35,142 nt of DNA from Opitutaceae bacterium (GTDB lineage Bacteria; Verrucomicrobiota; Verrucomicrobiia; Opitutales; Opitutaceae), in contig JAEUHB010000240.1 in NCBI GenBank assembly GCA_016794665.1, positions 1-35,142 on the forward strand. Direction: 5' to 3'. The notes beneath the pieces were generated by a model. The model did no database searches. It had not been told where the DNA came from and worked only from the letters and a program-made list of their open reading frames with translations. The position numbers were made by a program, and so were the translations under genes. Shown here piece by piece: positions 35,053-35,142 of this stretch. Each line of letters begins with the position of its first letter. Position 1 is the stretch's first letter.

Positions 35053-35142
35053 TCAGAATCGCACCGTGTTCGTCCACGCCCACACGCGCGGTGCATTCAT
35101 CACGCGGGCGTTGTCCGGCGTGCCGTCAGCGAGATTGGGGAA
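35053..35142 (-). CDS. TonB-dependent receptor C-terminus (cut by window edge)
   Basis: Reading leftwards from the right edge, an open frame of 29 residues (NLADGTPDNARVMNAPRVWA, then WTNTVRF and a TGA) ends at 35053. The final Phe and the 'MNAPRVWAWTNTVRF' ending are typical of the last barrel strand of verrucomicrobial TonB-dependent receptors. It ends 31 bases before the sulfatase fusion start and is probably the first gene of that locus visible here. Only the C-terminus is available, so identity beyond family is not possible. Confidence 0.7.
   Translation of the reverse strand, partial: FPNLADGTPDNARVMNAPRVWAWTNTVRF

Overview
The window looks like chromosomal DNA of a GC-rich Verrucomicrobiota bacterium, most likely an Opitutaceae-type lineage. 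The base composition is visibly GC-rich; I did not compute it. Lineage evidence comes from gene content: three TonB-dependent receptors, two with a shared EREGNAxAxxAQR segment before the plug; a DUF1501 gene paired with a PSCyt1/DUF1549/DUF1553 gene; a DUF1080 protein; several Tat-signal secreted enzymes; and a C-terminal adhesin-like module (LLVRGVGPTL...SNDNWGD...) that I associate with secreted verrucomicrobial proteins. No rRNA, tRNA, CRISPR array, transposase or phage gene was seen. The window is almost fully coding and no stretch over 300 bases lacks a gene.

Layout. At 1-1966 (minus) lies the N-terminal part of a secreted propeller/IPT-TIG protein that runs off the left edge; it diverges from a polyamine-type ABC transporter operon at 2142-6165 (plus) in the order potC-potD-potB-potA, with 4-bp start/stop overlaps at C/D and B/A. 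A palindromic intergenic repeat between potD and potB supplies the potB start codon. A convergent gene (6150-8018, minus) encodes a secreted esterase-like/phytase-like protein. At 8132-9750 (plus) is a tightly coupled pair: an OLD/AAA_21-type ATPase and a small protein with TOPRIM-like motifs. I consider this a candidate two-gene defence or DNA-maintenance module. A MarR regulator, an Aas-like acyltransferase/acyl-ACP synthetase fusion and an amidohydrolase follow (9783-13504, plus).

On the minus strand, 18050-13547 is a translationally coupled trio: Tat-exported TIM-barrel sugar isomerase-like protein, penta-haem c-type cytochrome and soluble beta-propeller dehydrogenase-like protein. This suggests periplasmic oxidation of an unknown (possibly sugar-derived) substrate. 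A TonB-dependent receptor (18338-21352, plus) faces a second one (24511-21401, minus).

From 35142 down to 21401 everything is on the minus strand: the C-terminus of a third TonB receptor, a sulfatase/EF-hand/esterase fusion, a DUF1080 protein, a second sulfatase, a Gfo/Idh/MocA oxidoreductase, a PSCyt1/DUF1549/DUF1553 protein, DUF1501, and the second TonB receptor. My reading is that this is a polysaccharide-utilisation-type locus for a sulfated, probably also O-acylated glycan: outer-membrane import by TonB receptors, sulfate and acyl removal by the sulfatases and the fusion, and sugar oxidation/cleavage by the DUF1080 and Gfo/Idh proteins. No sulfatase-maturing enzyme is present in the window, so it must lie elsewhere.
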